Shown here one piece after another: positions 1 to 6,145 of a stretch of 7,081 nucleotides of DNA. The notes under the pieces were generated by a model. The model made no database searches. It was given only the letters and a program-made list of their open reading frames with translations, and was not told the DNA's origin. How positions within the stretch are numbered: position 1 is the first letter of the stretch; the number at the start of each line of letters is the position of its first letter. The DNA comes from Oscillospiraceae bacterium UBA6409. GTDB lineage: Bacteria; Bacillota; Clostridia; Oscillospirales; Oscillospiraceae. The stretch lies in NCBI GenBank assembly GCA_002438575.1, contig DJPP01000146.1, positions 1 to 7,081 on the forward strand, read 5' to 3'. The translations under genes and the position numbers were made by a program.

Positions 1-1026
1 GCTCCAGCCGAAGGTGTCCATGCAGATGGCAAGGATGTTCTCAAGGACAGCCAGCACCGTCGAGAAGCTGGCGAAGATCATGAACAGGAAGAAGAGCGTC
101 CCCCAGAGGCGGCCGCCCGCCATGTTCGTAAAGACGTTCGGGAGCGTCCGGAAAATGAGCGACGGGCCGTCGTTCGGCTCCACGCCGAAGGAGAAGCAGG
201 CCGGGAAAATGATCGTTCCGGCCATCAGCGCCACGAAGGTGTCCAGCACGCAGATGCGCACAGCCTCGCCCGGCAGCGTGTGTTCGTCCGACATATAGCT
301 TCCGAAGATCTCCATGGCCGCGATGCCGAGGCTCAGGGTAAAGAACGCCTGATTCATGGCCGCCGTGACCGTTGCGCCGAGTCCGTTTTCGCGGATCCCG
401 TCCAGCGACGGCACCAAATAGAAGCGCATTCCCTCCGCCGCGCCGGAAAGCGTCAGGCTGTGGACAGCCAGCAGCACGATCAGCGCCAGCAGTGCCAGCA
501 TCATGAGCTTGGAGACGCGCTCAAGGCCGTTTTGCAGGCCGAAGCTGCAAACAAGGAAGCCCGCAATGACGACGACCTCCGTCCAGAGGCCCATTTGTCC
601 GGGGTCTGCCAGCATTTCGCCGAAAGCATTGCCGATGGCCTCGGCGTCCATACCGCTGTGGAACGCGCCGGTCAGGAATTTTCCGAAATAAATGACCATC
701 CAGCCGGTCACGGTGGTGTAGTACATCATCAGCAGGAAGCAGCCGATCAGGCAGAACCAGCCATGGATGTGCCACTTCTGTCCGGGCTTTTCCAGCTTGC
801 GGTAGGCCAGCACAGCGCTTTTGCGTCCCGCACGGCCGACGGCCAGCTCCATCGTCAGAACCGGCACGCCCATGACCAGCAGGCAGACCAGATAAAGGAG
901 AACAAAAAGTCCGCCGCCGTATTTACCGGTGACATAGGGAAAGCGCCAGACATTGCCGATGCCGATGGCGCAGCCCGCGCTGACGAGCAGAAACCCGAGG
1001 CGGGAACGGAAGGATTCGCGCTGCAT
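1..1026 (-). CDS. Sodium-dependent amino acid/neurotransmitter symporter (NSS/SNF family), C-terminus cut by window edge
   Basis: This is an inner-membrane secondary transporter that would use the Na+ gradient to import an amino acid or related amine; the substrate cannot be told from sequence. The first 342 residues are present, about transmembrane helices 1-8 of a LeuT fold. The frame stays open to the window edge, so the end of the gene lies outside. TM1 carries the unwound family signature AIGIGNVWRFP (residues 20-30), with N25 at the place of LeuT Asn27 (Na1 site) and R28 at the extracellular gate Arg30. It is followed by a GGG turn (37-39). TM6 has FFTLSLG (228-234), nearly identical to LeuT. 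TM8 has FSTVLAVLEN (321-330), with S322/T323 at the Na2 site. The ATG start lies 8 bases after GGCAGG (complement of 1035-1040) and just behind a good promoter. It appears monocistronic at its 5' end. The family call is firm. Confidence 0.95.
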   Translation of the reverse strand, partial: MQRESFRSRLGFLLVSAGCAIGIGNVWRFPYVTGKYGGGLFVLLYLVCLLVMGVPVLTMELAVGRAGRKSAVLAYRKLEKPGQKWHIHGWFCLIGCFLLMMYYTTVTGWMVIYFGKFLTGAFHSGMDAEAIGNAFGEMLADPGQMGLWTEVVVIAGFLVCSFGLQNGLERVSKLMMLALLALIVLLAVHSLTLSGAAEGMRFYLVPSLDGIRENGLGATVTAAMNQAFFTLSLGIAAMEIFGSYMSDEHTLPGEAVRICVLDTFVALMAGTIIFPACFSFGVEPNDGPSLIFRTLPNVFTNMAGGRLWGTLFFLFMIFASFSTVLAVLENILAICMDTFGWS

Positions 1027-1063
1027 GATAAAAACCTGCCTTTGAAAATAGTAAGCGGCAATT

Positions 1064-1092
1064 ATTGTAGTGGATTTTCCGCCGTTTTGCAA
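1064..1092 (-). promoter_or_regulatory. Sigma-A type promoter for the NSS symporter gene
   Basis: On the minus strand there is a -35 box TTGCAA (complement of 1087-1092), a 17-base spacer and a -10 box TACAAT (complement of 1064-1069). The -10 box lies 37 bases upstream of the symporter ATG, so the 5' leader would be about 30 bases, too short for a riboswitch or T-box. The rest of the 187-bp gap between the symporter and Nudix genes holds only the hairpin at 1125-1151; I see no gene in it. Confidence 0.7.
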
Positions 1093-1124
1093 GCCGAAAA
1101 ATGGTAAATGCGCCCATAGCGCCG

Positions 1125-1151
1125 AAATGCCCGCCAAAAAGGCGGGCATTT
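1125..1151 (-). terminator. Hairpin terminator downstream of the sirtuin-Nudix operon
   Basis: A perfect 11-bp inverted repeat (AAATGCCCGCC / GGCGGGCATTT) is separated by a 5-base homopolymer loop. It lies about 60 bases past the Nudix stop codon and before the promoter of the next gene, as expected for an intrinsic terminator. The T-run is short (ATTT, inside the stem) on either strand, so termination may be partial or factor-assisted. It also insulates the symporter promoter from readthrough. Confidence 0.65.
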
Positions 1152-1213
1152 GTCTGTCAAAAATCTTCTCCGTTGCGCACGGCGGGCAGGAAACGCTTTT
1201 CTGCTGCGCCCGC

Positions 1214-1837
1214 TCAGTCGAGCACCGGCTGCCAGTTTGGATCTTCCTTCGCGTCGAAGCACATCCAGAGCTGCTCTCTCGTGACTTTCTCCTCCGCAAG
1301 GTTATCCGGAAGCTCCTCGCGGCTGAACCAGCGGCTCTCCGTCGTCTCGAGATTCTCCTGAAAGCAGCCGCCGAGGACCGTGCAGAGCACGAAGATCTTC
1401 ACAACGCCGTAGGCATAGCGCGGCGGATTGCGGCGGTTTCGATCCTGCACGGCAATGAGCCGGGCGGCGGAAACGCGCAGTCCGGCTTCCTCCAGCGTCT
1501 CCTTTACGGTATTCTCCGCGACGGACTGATCCACGTCGCACCAGCCGCCCGGCAGCGACCACGTTCCGCTGCGCTCATGCACCAGAAGCAGCCGCCCGTC
1601 CTGAAAGACGGCGGCGCGGGTATCGACCTTCGGCGTCTGATAGCCGGTCTCAGAGCAGAAGAGGTCCCTTGCCTTTTCCACGGAGATATCCGCCTTGCAG
1701 GCGATCATTTCCGCCGCGATCTCCCGCAGGCGGGTGTAGCGCTCGAGGTCGTAGGGGTCCTTTCCGTAGGTAAGGCCCGCCTGCGCCAGCGCCTGGATCT
1801 CCACGGCCCAATCGACCCAGCGGTCACGTTCGTTCAT
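1214..1837 (-). CDS. Nudix hydrolase with N-terminal helical Nudix_N-type domain
   Basis: A 207-residue cytosolic pyrophosphohydrolase that would cleave a nucleoside diphosphate linked to another group. Residues 1 to about 58 form a charged, helix-rich region like the Nudix_N domain found before some Firmicute Nudix domains, including CDP-choline pyrophosphatases. The Nudix domain follows (about 68-200), with LPGGW at 95-99. The Nudix box begins at G98 and keeps catalytic E113, E116 and E117 (KETLEEAGL, 112-120), but the first glutamate of the box is Q104 and the usual arginine is K112. The ATG at 1837 overlaps the sirtuin stop as ATGA, and GGGGAG lies 5 bases upstream. A GTG 7 codons earlier is in frame but has no better ribosome site. 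Translational coupling to the sirtuin suggests, but does not prove, action on a sirtuin product such as O-acetyl-ADP-ribose. CDP-choline, ADP-ribose or another nucleotide are all possible substrates. Confidence 0.9.
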   Translation of the reverse strand: MNERDRWVDWAVEIQALAQAGLTYGKDPYDLERYTRLREIAAEMIACKADISVEKARDLFCSETGYQTPKVDTRAAVFQDGRLLLVHERSGTWSLPGGWCDVDQSVAENTVKETLEEAGLRVSAARLIAVQDRNRRNPPRYAYGVVKIFVLCTVLGGCFQENLETTESRWFSREELPDNLAEEKVTREQLWMCFDAKEDPNWQPVLD

Positions 1838-2568
1838 AGGCGCTCCCCATTCACGCACTGTCCGAGCACCTGCCCGATCGGCTCCCGGAAGATCAGGTTT
1901 GCATAGCCGTCATAGGGCGTTTCGTCGCGGTTGATGAGCACGAGCCGGTTCCCGCCGTAATAGCGGATCAGCCCGGCGGCGGGATAGACCGTCAGGGACG
2001 TTCCGCCGACGATCAGCACGTCCGCCTCCGCAATGGCGCGGACGGCGTCCTTGATCGTTTTCTCGTCCAAGCCCTCCTCATAGAGCACCACATCGGGCTT
2101 GATGAGTCCGCCGCAGGCGCAGTGCGGCACGCCGCCGCTGTCCCGGATAAACTCCGCGGAATAGGACTTGCCGCATTTCGTGCAGTAGTTGCGCCAGATC
2201 GAGCCGTGCAGCTCGTAGACGTTTTTGCTTCCGGCCTTCTGGTGCAGGCCGTCGATGTTCTGGGTGATGACGGCCTTCAGCTTTCCCTGCTGCTCCCACG
2301 CCGCCAGCTTGCGGTGGGCGGCGTTGGGCTGCGCGTCCAGCGCCAGCATTTTGGCCCGGTAGAAGTCGTAAAATTCCTCCGTGTGCGTCTCGTAAAACGT
2401 GTGGCTGAGCATCGTCTCCGGCGGGTATTTGAATTTCTGGTGATATAGGCCGTCCACACTGCGGAAGTCCGGGATGCCGGATTCGGTGGACACGCCGGCG
2501 CCGCCGAAAAACACGATGTTGTCGCTGCTGTCTGTCAATTCCTTCAGCCTGCGGATGGTTTCGTCCAT
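1834..2568 (-). CDS. NAD-dependent protein deacylase (sirtuin, Sir2/CobB family)
   Basis: A 244-residue enzyme, normal length for a bacterial sirtuin. It would remove acetyl or other acyl groups from lysines using NAD+, giving nicotinamide and O-acyl-ADP-ribose. Visible motifs are GAGVSTESGIPDFRS (23-37, NAD binding), TQNIDGLH (102-109), catalytic His121 in ELHGS, a zinc site made of C129-x2-C132 and C150-x-C152, KPDVVLYEE (157-165), and VGGTSLTVYPA (187-197) of the Rossmann fold. The second zinc pair is C-x-C rather than the textbook C-x2-C, a variant I recall from Firmicute sirtuins. The ATG is preceded by GGAGG. The frame remains open further upstream, but that extension would run antisense through the neighbouring ArsC-like gene and shows no sirtuin features. 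The downstream Nudix gene overlaps the stop by 4 bases. Acyl-chain preference cannot be read from the sequence. Confidence 0.95.
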   Translation of the reverse strand: MDETIRRLKELTDSSDNIVFFGGAGVSTESGIPDFRSVDGLYHQKFKYPPETMLSHTFYETHTEEFYDFYRAKMLALDAQPNAAHRKLAAWEQQGKLKAVITQNIDGLHQKAGSKNVYELHGSIWRNYCTKCGKSYSAEFIRDSGGVPHCACGGLIKPDVVLYEEGLDEKTIKDAVRAIAEADVLIVGGTSLTVYPAAGLIRYYGGNRLVLINRDETPYDGYANLIFREPIGQVLGQCVNGERL

Positions 2569-2604
2569 ACTGTCCCTCCATTTCTTTTGTAAGGAGCATA
2601 CGCT
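2569..2604. promoter_or_regulatory. 36-bp divergent gap with back-to-back ribosome binding sites
   Basis: The sirtuin and ArsC-like start codons face away from each other across 36 bp. The gap holds GGAGG for the sirtuin (complement of about 2575-2579) and AAGGAG for the ArsC-like gene (2591-2596, 8 bases before its ATG). There is no room for promoters here, so each promoter must lie inside the 5' end of the opposite gene. I did not find a convincing -35/-10 pair for either direction. Confidence 0.6.
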
Positions 2605-2943
2605 ATGAATATTCAGATCTTCGGAAAGAGCAAGTCCTTCGACACGAAAAAGGCGGAGCGCTGGTTCAAGGAGCGCCGCATCAAGTATCAGTACATCGAC
2701 CTTGTGAGCAAGGGCGTGTCGCCGGGGGAGTACCGTTCCATCCGGGCGGCCGTGGGCAGCTTCGACGCGCTGGTGGACAAGGGCTGCCGGGCGTATGAGG
2801 CGCTGTACATGGCCTACATCACCCCGCAGGCGGCGGAGGAAAAGCTGTTGGAATACCCGGAGCTGTTCGCCGCGCCCATTGTCCGCAACGGAAAGCAGGC
2901 CACCGTGGGCTATCATCCGGAGGTCTGGCAGACCTGGGAATAG
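2605..2943 (+). CDS. ArsC/Spx-family thioredoxin-fold protein lacking the redox cysteines
   Basis: A 112-residue protein with the outline of the ArsC/Spx/YffB family. It has an N-terminal beta strand and active-site loop (NIQIFGKSKSFDTKKAERWF, 2-21), a family-like alpha-helical middle, and a C-terminal PIVRNG segment (91-96) with P91 at the likely cis-proline, then VGYHPEVW (101-108). Aligned by eye with Spx, the CxxC positions (C10, C13 in B. subtilis Spx) are S11 and T14, so it cannot act as a dithiol switch or as a classic arsenate reductase through that site. Its only cysteine is C61, in the middle helical region. AAGGAG lies 8 bases before the ATG. The role is unknown: it could be a redox-independent RNA-polymerase-binding protein like Spx, or a degenerate reductase. 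It is single-gene and ends at a strong terminator. The fold call is fairly firm; the function is open. Confidence 0.85.
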   Translation: MNIQIFGKSKSFDTKKAERWFKERRIKYQYIDLVSKGVSPGEYRSIRAAVGSFDALVDKGCRAYEALYMAYITPQAAEEKLLEYPELFAAPIVRNGKQATVGYHPEVWQTWE

Positions 2944-2948
2944 GGGTT

Positions 2949-2983
2949 TTATCCGTGCGCCGCAGGCGCACGGATAATTTTTA
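2949..2983 (+). terminator. Intrinsic terminator of the ArsC-like gene, touching the CDF stop codon
   Basis: A perfect 13-bp stem (TTATCCGTGCGCC at 2949-2961 with GGCGCACGGATAA at 2965-2977), a GCA loop, and then TTTTTATT on the plus strand. It begins 5 bases after the ArsC-like stop. The T-run overlaps the stop codon (TAA, complement of 2981-2983) of the convergent CDF gene. On the minus strand the hairpin is followed by AAAACCCC, so it is a weaker terminator in that direction, although it may still stabilise the CDF mRNA end. Confidence 0.9.
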
Positions 2984-4147
2984 TTCGGTATAGCTGTGCT
3001 CTACCGTGACTGCGGCGTAGTAATTGCCGTCCATGGCACGGACCAGAGCGCGTATCTCCTGCGCCGCCTGGGCCGGGGTCTTGCTGCTGGAGAAGGGCAG
3101 TACCGCGTCGAAGATCAGGTTATCGTGTGTGGTGCCCCGGACCACGCGGAAGTCGTGGATGGTCAGGGCTGGGTCCACCTGCTTCACCAGCGCGGCCACC
3201 TGTTCCTTCAGCGCGGTGACGGAGCCGTCGGTGACGATGGGGTCCATGTGGATGACCGCGTGGCAGTGGAGCTTCTCCATCAGCTCCTTTTCGATATTGT
3301 CGATCACATCGTGCATGGCCATGATGTCCCCGTGGGCGGGCACCTCCGCGTGGAGGGTGATCATCAGACGGCCGGGACCGTAGTCGTGGACCACCAGGTC
3401 GTGGACGCCCAGCACCGTGTCGTTGGAGAGGACGATGTCCCGTATCTGCTGCACCAGCGCCGGATCGGGTGCCTGCCCCAGCAGGGGGGAGAGAGTCTCT
3501 TTTGCGGCCTTGTAGGCGGAGAACAGAATGAACAGCGCCACCACCAGGCCCACGTAGCCGTCCACCGCCAGACCGGTCCATTTGCCGATGAGCATGGCGA
3601 GGAGCACCGCCAGGGTGGAGACGGTGTCGGAGAGGCTGTCCGTGGCGGTGGCCTCCATGGCGGCGGATTTGATCCTCCGGCCGATGGCCCGGTTGTACAG
3701 CCACATATAGACCTTCACGCACACGGAGACGGCCATGATGGCGATAGCCAGCAGGGAGAAGGTGACCGCCTCCGGGTGCAGGATCTTGTCAAAGGAGGAC
3801 TTGGCCAGCTCCACGCCCATCAGCAGGATCAGGCCCGCCACGATCAGGCCGGATATGTACTCGATGCGGCCGTGGCCGAAGGGGTGGTCGGTGTCGGGCT
3901 TTTTGCCCGCCAGACGGAAGCCCAGCAGCGTCACCGCCGAGGAGCCGGCGTCGGACAGGTTGTTGAAGGCGTCCGCCGTGACGGCGATGGAGCCGGACAG
4001 CTGTCCGGCGAAGAATTTGCCGATAAACAGCAGAATATTCAGCGCGATGCCCACAGCGCCGCACAGGGTGCCGTAGGCGCGGCGGACGGCGGGGGAGGAC
4101 ACGTTGTCCCGGTCAGGAATGAGCCAGCGGCTCAGCAGTCGTATCAT
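2981..4147 (-). CDS. Cation diffusion facilitator (CDF) efflux transporter, manganese-type site predicted, duplicated C-terminal domain
   Basis: A 388-residue membrane transporter that would export a divalent metal in exchange for protons. Six helices are visible (about 27-49, 52-78, 96-117, 128-151, 172-190, 194-212). The TM2 metal motif is N62-x3-D66 (DAFNNLSD) and the TM5 motif is D170-x3-D174 (TDSLSD). This Asn/Asp-Asp/Asp set is the one described for Mn2+ CDFs, unlike the His/Asp set of zinc transporters, so Mn2+ is the best guess. The family signature HPFGHGRIEY is at 88-97. The cytosolic dimerisation domain (about 229-303) ends in VIHMDP. It is followed by a further 80 residues that look like a degenerate second copy. 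AAAGGAG lies 9 bases before the ATG. The start lies 35 bp inside the NhaC gene, implying one mRNA and coupled translation. No metal riboswitch is seen. Confidence 0.93.
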   Translation of the reverse strand: MIRLLSRWLIPDRDNVSSPAVRRAYGTLCGAVGIALNILLFIGKFFAGQLSGSIAVTADAFNNLSDAGSSAVTLLGFRLAGKKPDTDHPFGHGRIEYISGLIVAGLILLMGVELAKSSFDKILHPEAVTFSLLAIAIMAVSVCVKVYMWLYNRAIGRRIKSAAMEATATDSLSDTVSTLAVLLAMLIGKWTGLAVDGYVGLVVALFILFSAYKAAKETLSPLLGQAPDPALVQQIRDIVLSNDTVLGVHDLVVHDYGPGRLMITLHAEVPAHGDIMAMHDVIDNIEKELMEKLHCHAVIHMDPIVTDGSVTALKEQVAALVKQVDPALTIHDFRVVRGTTHDNLIFDAVLPFSSSKTPAQAAQEIRALVRAMDGNYYAAVTVEHSYTE

Positions 4148-5471
4148 GCTTGTCGTCTCCTTTCGGCGGGAAGACCCGGCGTTTCGTCAGAAAATAGCAC
4201 AGGGGGATGGCGTAGAGCAGGATCTCGTAGGGGATGGCGGACAGGCCGGCCCCCAGCATGACCAGGGGGATGGAGCCGGAGATGTTCCAGGGGATCAGCG
4301 GGGACAGGACGACGCCGGAGTTTTCAATGTCCAGGGCCAGCTCCTCTTTGCCGCGGCCCTGTTCAGTATATGTATCCTCCAGCAGCTGGGTGCTGACCAC
4401 CGCGCAGGTGGACTGGTTGCAGAACACCATGCCGCACAGCACACAGACCGCCGTGCAGGCGGGGAAGCGCCCGGCCTTTCGGGCGAGACGCCCGGCCAGG
4501 TGCGTCACGCCGTCCAGCACGCCGATGCCGCCCAGCAGCCCGGCGTACAGCCCGGTGCTGACGGCCAGCACCGTGGCGGTGAGCATGGACACCACGCCGC
4601 CGCCGGCCAGCACGTCGTGCAGCGCGCCGGGGGCGGGGACATAGCCCAGCACGGTGTCCCGCAGGACAGTCAACAGGCCGCCGCCCTGGACGAACACCGT
4701 CACCAGCAGCGCCGTCAGGGCGCTGGCGGCCATGGTGAGGGGGATAGGGACTTTGCACAGGGGCAGGAGGAGAATGAGCAGCGCCGGGAGCACCGTCCAC
4801 CAGCTCAGTCGGAAGGCGGCGGACAGGTCCGAGAGCACGCTGCCGTCCACCGCCGACAGGGGGTGGGTGACGGACAGGGCGGCATAGGCCGCCAGACTGA
4901 CCAGATAGGGCAGCCAGCCGGTGCGGTGCATCCGGTGCAGGTTGTCGTAGAGACGGGTGTCCGTGGCGGCGGCCACCAGCGCGGCGCTGGAGGAGGCCGG
5001 TGAACAGCGGTCGCCGAAATAGGCGCCGGCGATAACAGCGCCCGCCGTCATGGCCGCGCCCACGCCGCCGGACTTGGCCAGGGCCATCAGAATGACGCCC
5101 ACGGTGCCGATAACGCCGAAGGAGGTGCCCAGGGCGTAGGAGATGAAGCTGGTCAGCAGAAAGGCGATCAGCAAAAACAGCTGCGGCGTGATGAGCTGCA
5201 GGCCGTGATAGATAAAAAACGCGATGGTGCCGGCGCTGCGCCACAGGGCGGTGATGGCGCCGATCAGCAGATAGATGACGATGATGCTGCACATTTTGCG
5301 GCCCTGCGCCCAGGCGGCGGAGGCCATGGCCTTGACGGAAAAGCCCTTCCGCAGGCCCAGCAGACCGAAGAACAGTATGCCGGCCCAGATGGCGGCGATC
5401 AGCGACCAGCCCTCCAGCAGGCAGAGGACCACCGCGGACAGAAACAGGACAAAGCAGAGAACGGCGCCCAC
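4113..5471 (-). CDS. NhaC-family Na+/H+ antiporter
   Basis: A 452-residue polytopic membrane protein, typical length for the family, with about 11-12 hydrophobic segments. It would exchange cytosolic Na+ for protons, or in some relatives swap organic acids (malate/lactate), and act in pH and sodium homeostasis. Family marks are GTSFGVIGTVGVI (115-127), the broken-helix motif AYFGDRCSP (150-158) followed by an SSSAAL run, and NSGVVLSPLIPWN (384-396) near the end. The GTG start at 5471 is preceded by GGGGAGG (7-base spacing), which lies in the last codons of the upstream zinc-ribbon gene; that gene's TAA is only 4 bases before the GTG. The downstream CDF gene starts inside this gene's 3' end. 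Fusion of sodium and metal export in one operon suggests a shared cation-stress role. The family call is firm; the ion is inferred. Confidence 0.93.
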   Translation of the reverse strand: MGAVLCFVLFLSAVVLCLLEGWSLIAAIWAGILFFGLLGLRKGFSVKAMASAAWAQGRKMCSIIVIYLLIGAITALWRSAGTIAFFIYHGLQLITPQLFLLIAFLLTSFISYALGTSFGVIGTVGVILMALAKSGGVGAAMTAGAVIAGAYFGDRCSPASSSAALVAAATDTRLYDNLHRMHRTGWLPYLVSLAAYAALSVTHPLSAVDGSVLSDLSAAFRLSWWTVLPALLILLLPLCKVPIPLTMAASALTALLVTVFVQGGGLLTVLRDTVLGYVPAPGALHDVLAGGGVVSMLTATVLAVSTGLYAGLLGGIGVLDGVTHLAGRLARKAGRFPACTAVCVLCGMVFCNQSTCAVVSTQLLEDTYTEQGRGKEELALDIENSGVVLSPLIPWNISGSIPLVMLGAGLSAIPYEILLYAIPLCYFLTKRRVFPPKGDDKHDTTAEPLAHS

Positions 5472-5475
5472 GGTG

Positions 5476-6069
5476 TTACCTCCCCGGGATGGTCAGCGTC
5501 ATGCGGCAGCACAGATCATCCAGGTCGCTGTCGGTGGCGGCGGGCAGACGCAGCCGGCCGCCGCATCTGGCGCAGGTCAGGTCCACCGCGCCGCGGCGGA
5601 CCTGCATGGTGTATTCGCGGCTGCCGCAGGTGCAGGCGATGCCGCCCCGGGCGGCGATGTCCTTCAGCTCCGACAGCACCTCGTACATGATGACGTTGTC
5701 GGTGAACGCCTCGTCGGGGGACGCTTTTTCCTTGGCTACCCGCAGGGCCAGCCCCTCCATGGCCTTTCGCACCTGGGCCTCCTCACCGATGTAGCAGCAC
5801 AGCTCCTGTTTTACCGGGCAGGCCAGGCCGATGCCCCGGCCGTGCAGCACCGCGCCGGCGTCGCACTCCGCCTGGTGGTGCCCGCCGCACACGCCGCAGG
5901 GCACCTGAAGCCGGAAGCGCAGGCCGTCCGTCTCGGCGGTCAGCGCTTCCTTTCCGCATTCGCATTCCATCCGCGCCGCGGCGGCGCTCAGGGCGAAAAC
6001 GCTGCGGCTGTGCAGCACCGCTTTGCCGCAGGACGGACAGATATATCCAAAGCTACGCATTTCTTCCAT
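5476..6069 (-). CDS. Cysteine-rich protein with two zinc-ribbon-like modules, function unknown
   Basis: A 197-residue soluble protein with 16 cysteines that I do not recognise as a named family. The N-terminal module pairs C11-x2-C14 (CPSCGK) with C36-x-C38 (CECGK). The C-terminal module has the mirror order, C146-x-C148 (CTCGS) then C166-x2-C169 (CARCGG). Between them lie C58-x2-C61 with two histidines (CGVCGGHH, 58-65), C69, C84 and vicinal pairs C91-C92 and, near the end, C187-C188. A helical segment spans about 95-140. No signal peptide or membrane segment is seen. The ATG at 6069 has AAAGGAG 8 bases upstream; a TTG 8 codons earlier is in frame but overlaps that ribosome site and is rejected. 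It is first gene of the operon with NhaC and CDF genes. Metal binding is a reasonable inference from the cysteine pattern; a regulator, metal buffer or nucleic-acid binder are all possible. Confidence 0.85.
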   Translation of the reverse strand: MEEMRSFGYICPSCGKAVLHSRSVFALSAAAARMECECGKEALTAETDGLRFRLQVPCGVCGGHHQAECDAGAVLHGRGIGLACPVKQELCCYIGEEAQVRKAMEGLALRVAKEKASPDEAFTDNVIMYEVLSELKDIAARGGIACTCGSREYTMQVRRGAVDLTCARCGGRLRLPAATDSDLDDLCCRMTLTIPGR

Positions 6070-6113
6070 GACATACGCTCCTTTGTCAACCAAAAGTCAC
6101 AACAAGTTCCTGT

Positions 6114-6142
6114 ATTATATACCATTTATTCGCTGTTTTCCA
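6114..6142 (-). promoter_or_regulatory. Sigma-A type promoter of the zinc-ribbon/NhaC/CDF operon
   Basis: On the minus strand, TGGAAA (complement of 6137-6142) and a perfect TATAAT (complement of 6114-6119) are 17 bases apart. Transcription would begin near 6107, giving a leader of about 38 bases before the ATG at 6069. No separate promoter is evident before the NhaC or CDF genes, so this probably drives all three. Confidence 0.75.
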
Positions 6143-6145
6143 GTA

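Noticed and set aside
1838..1858. GTG start for the Nudix gene 7 codons upstream
   Set aside because: GGGGAG is spaced for the ATG at 1837, and the ATGA overlap with the sirtuin stop is a standard coupling arrangement.
280..1906. Plus-strand open frames opposite the symporter and Nudix genes
   Set aside because: No ribosome sites or recognisable domains; the minus strand carries complete NSS and Nudix signatures there.
2500..2604. Weak plus-strand promoter TTCAGC-17-CATACT before the ArsC-like gene
   Set aside because: Both boxes match the consensus poorly and such pairs occur by chance; not strong enough to annotate.
2569..2916. N-terminal extension of the sirtuin frame up to 2916
   Set aside because: It runs antisense through the ArsC-like gene and shows no sirtuin or other domain; the ATG at 2568 has its own GGAGG and gives the usual sirtuin length.
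2996..4261. Plus-strand open frame of 421 residues opposite the CDF gene
   Set aside because: Its His/Gln/Gly/Val/Asp-rich product is the typical mirror of a GC-rich coding strand; the minus-strand CDF has clear family motifs over its whole length.
6070..6093. TTG start for the zinc-ribbon protein 8 codons upstream of the ATG
   Set aside because: The AAAGGAG ribosome site lies within this stretch and is correctly spaced for the ATG at 6069.
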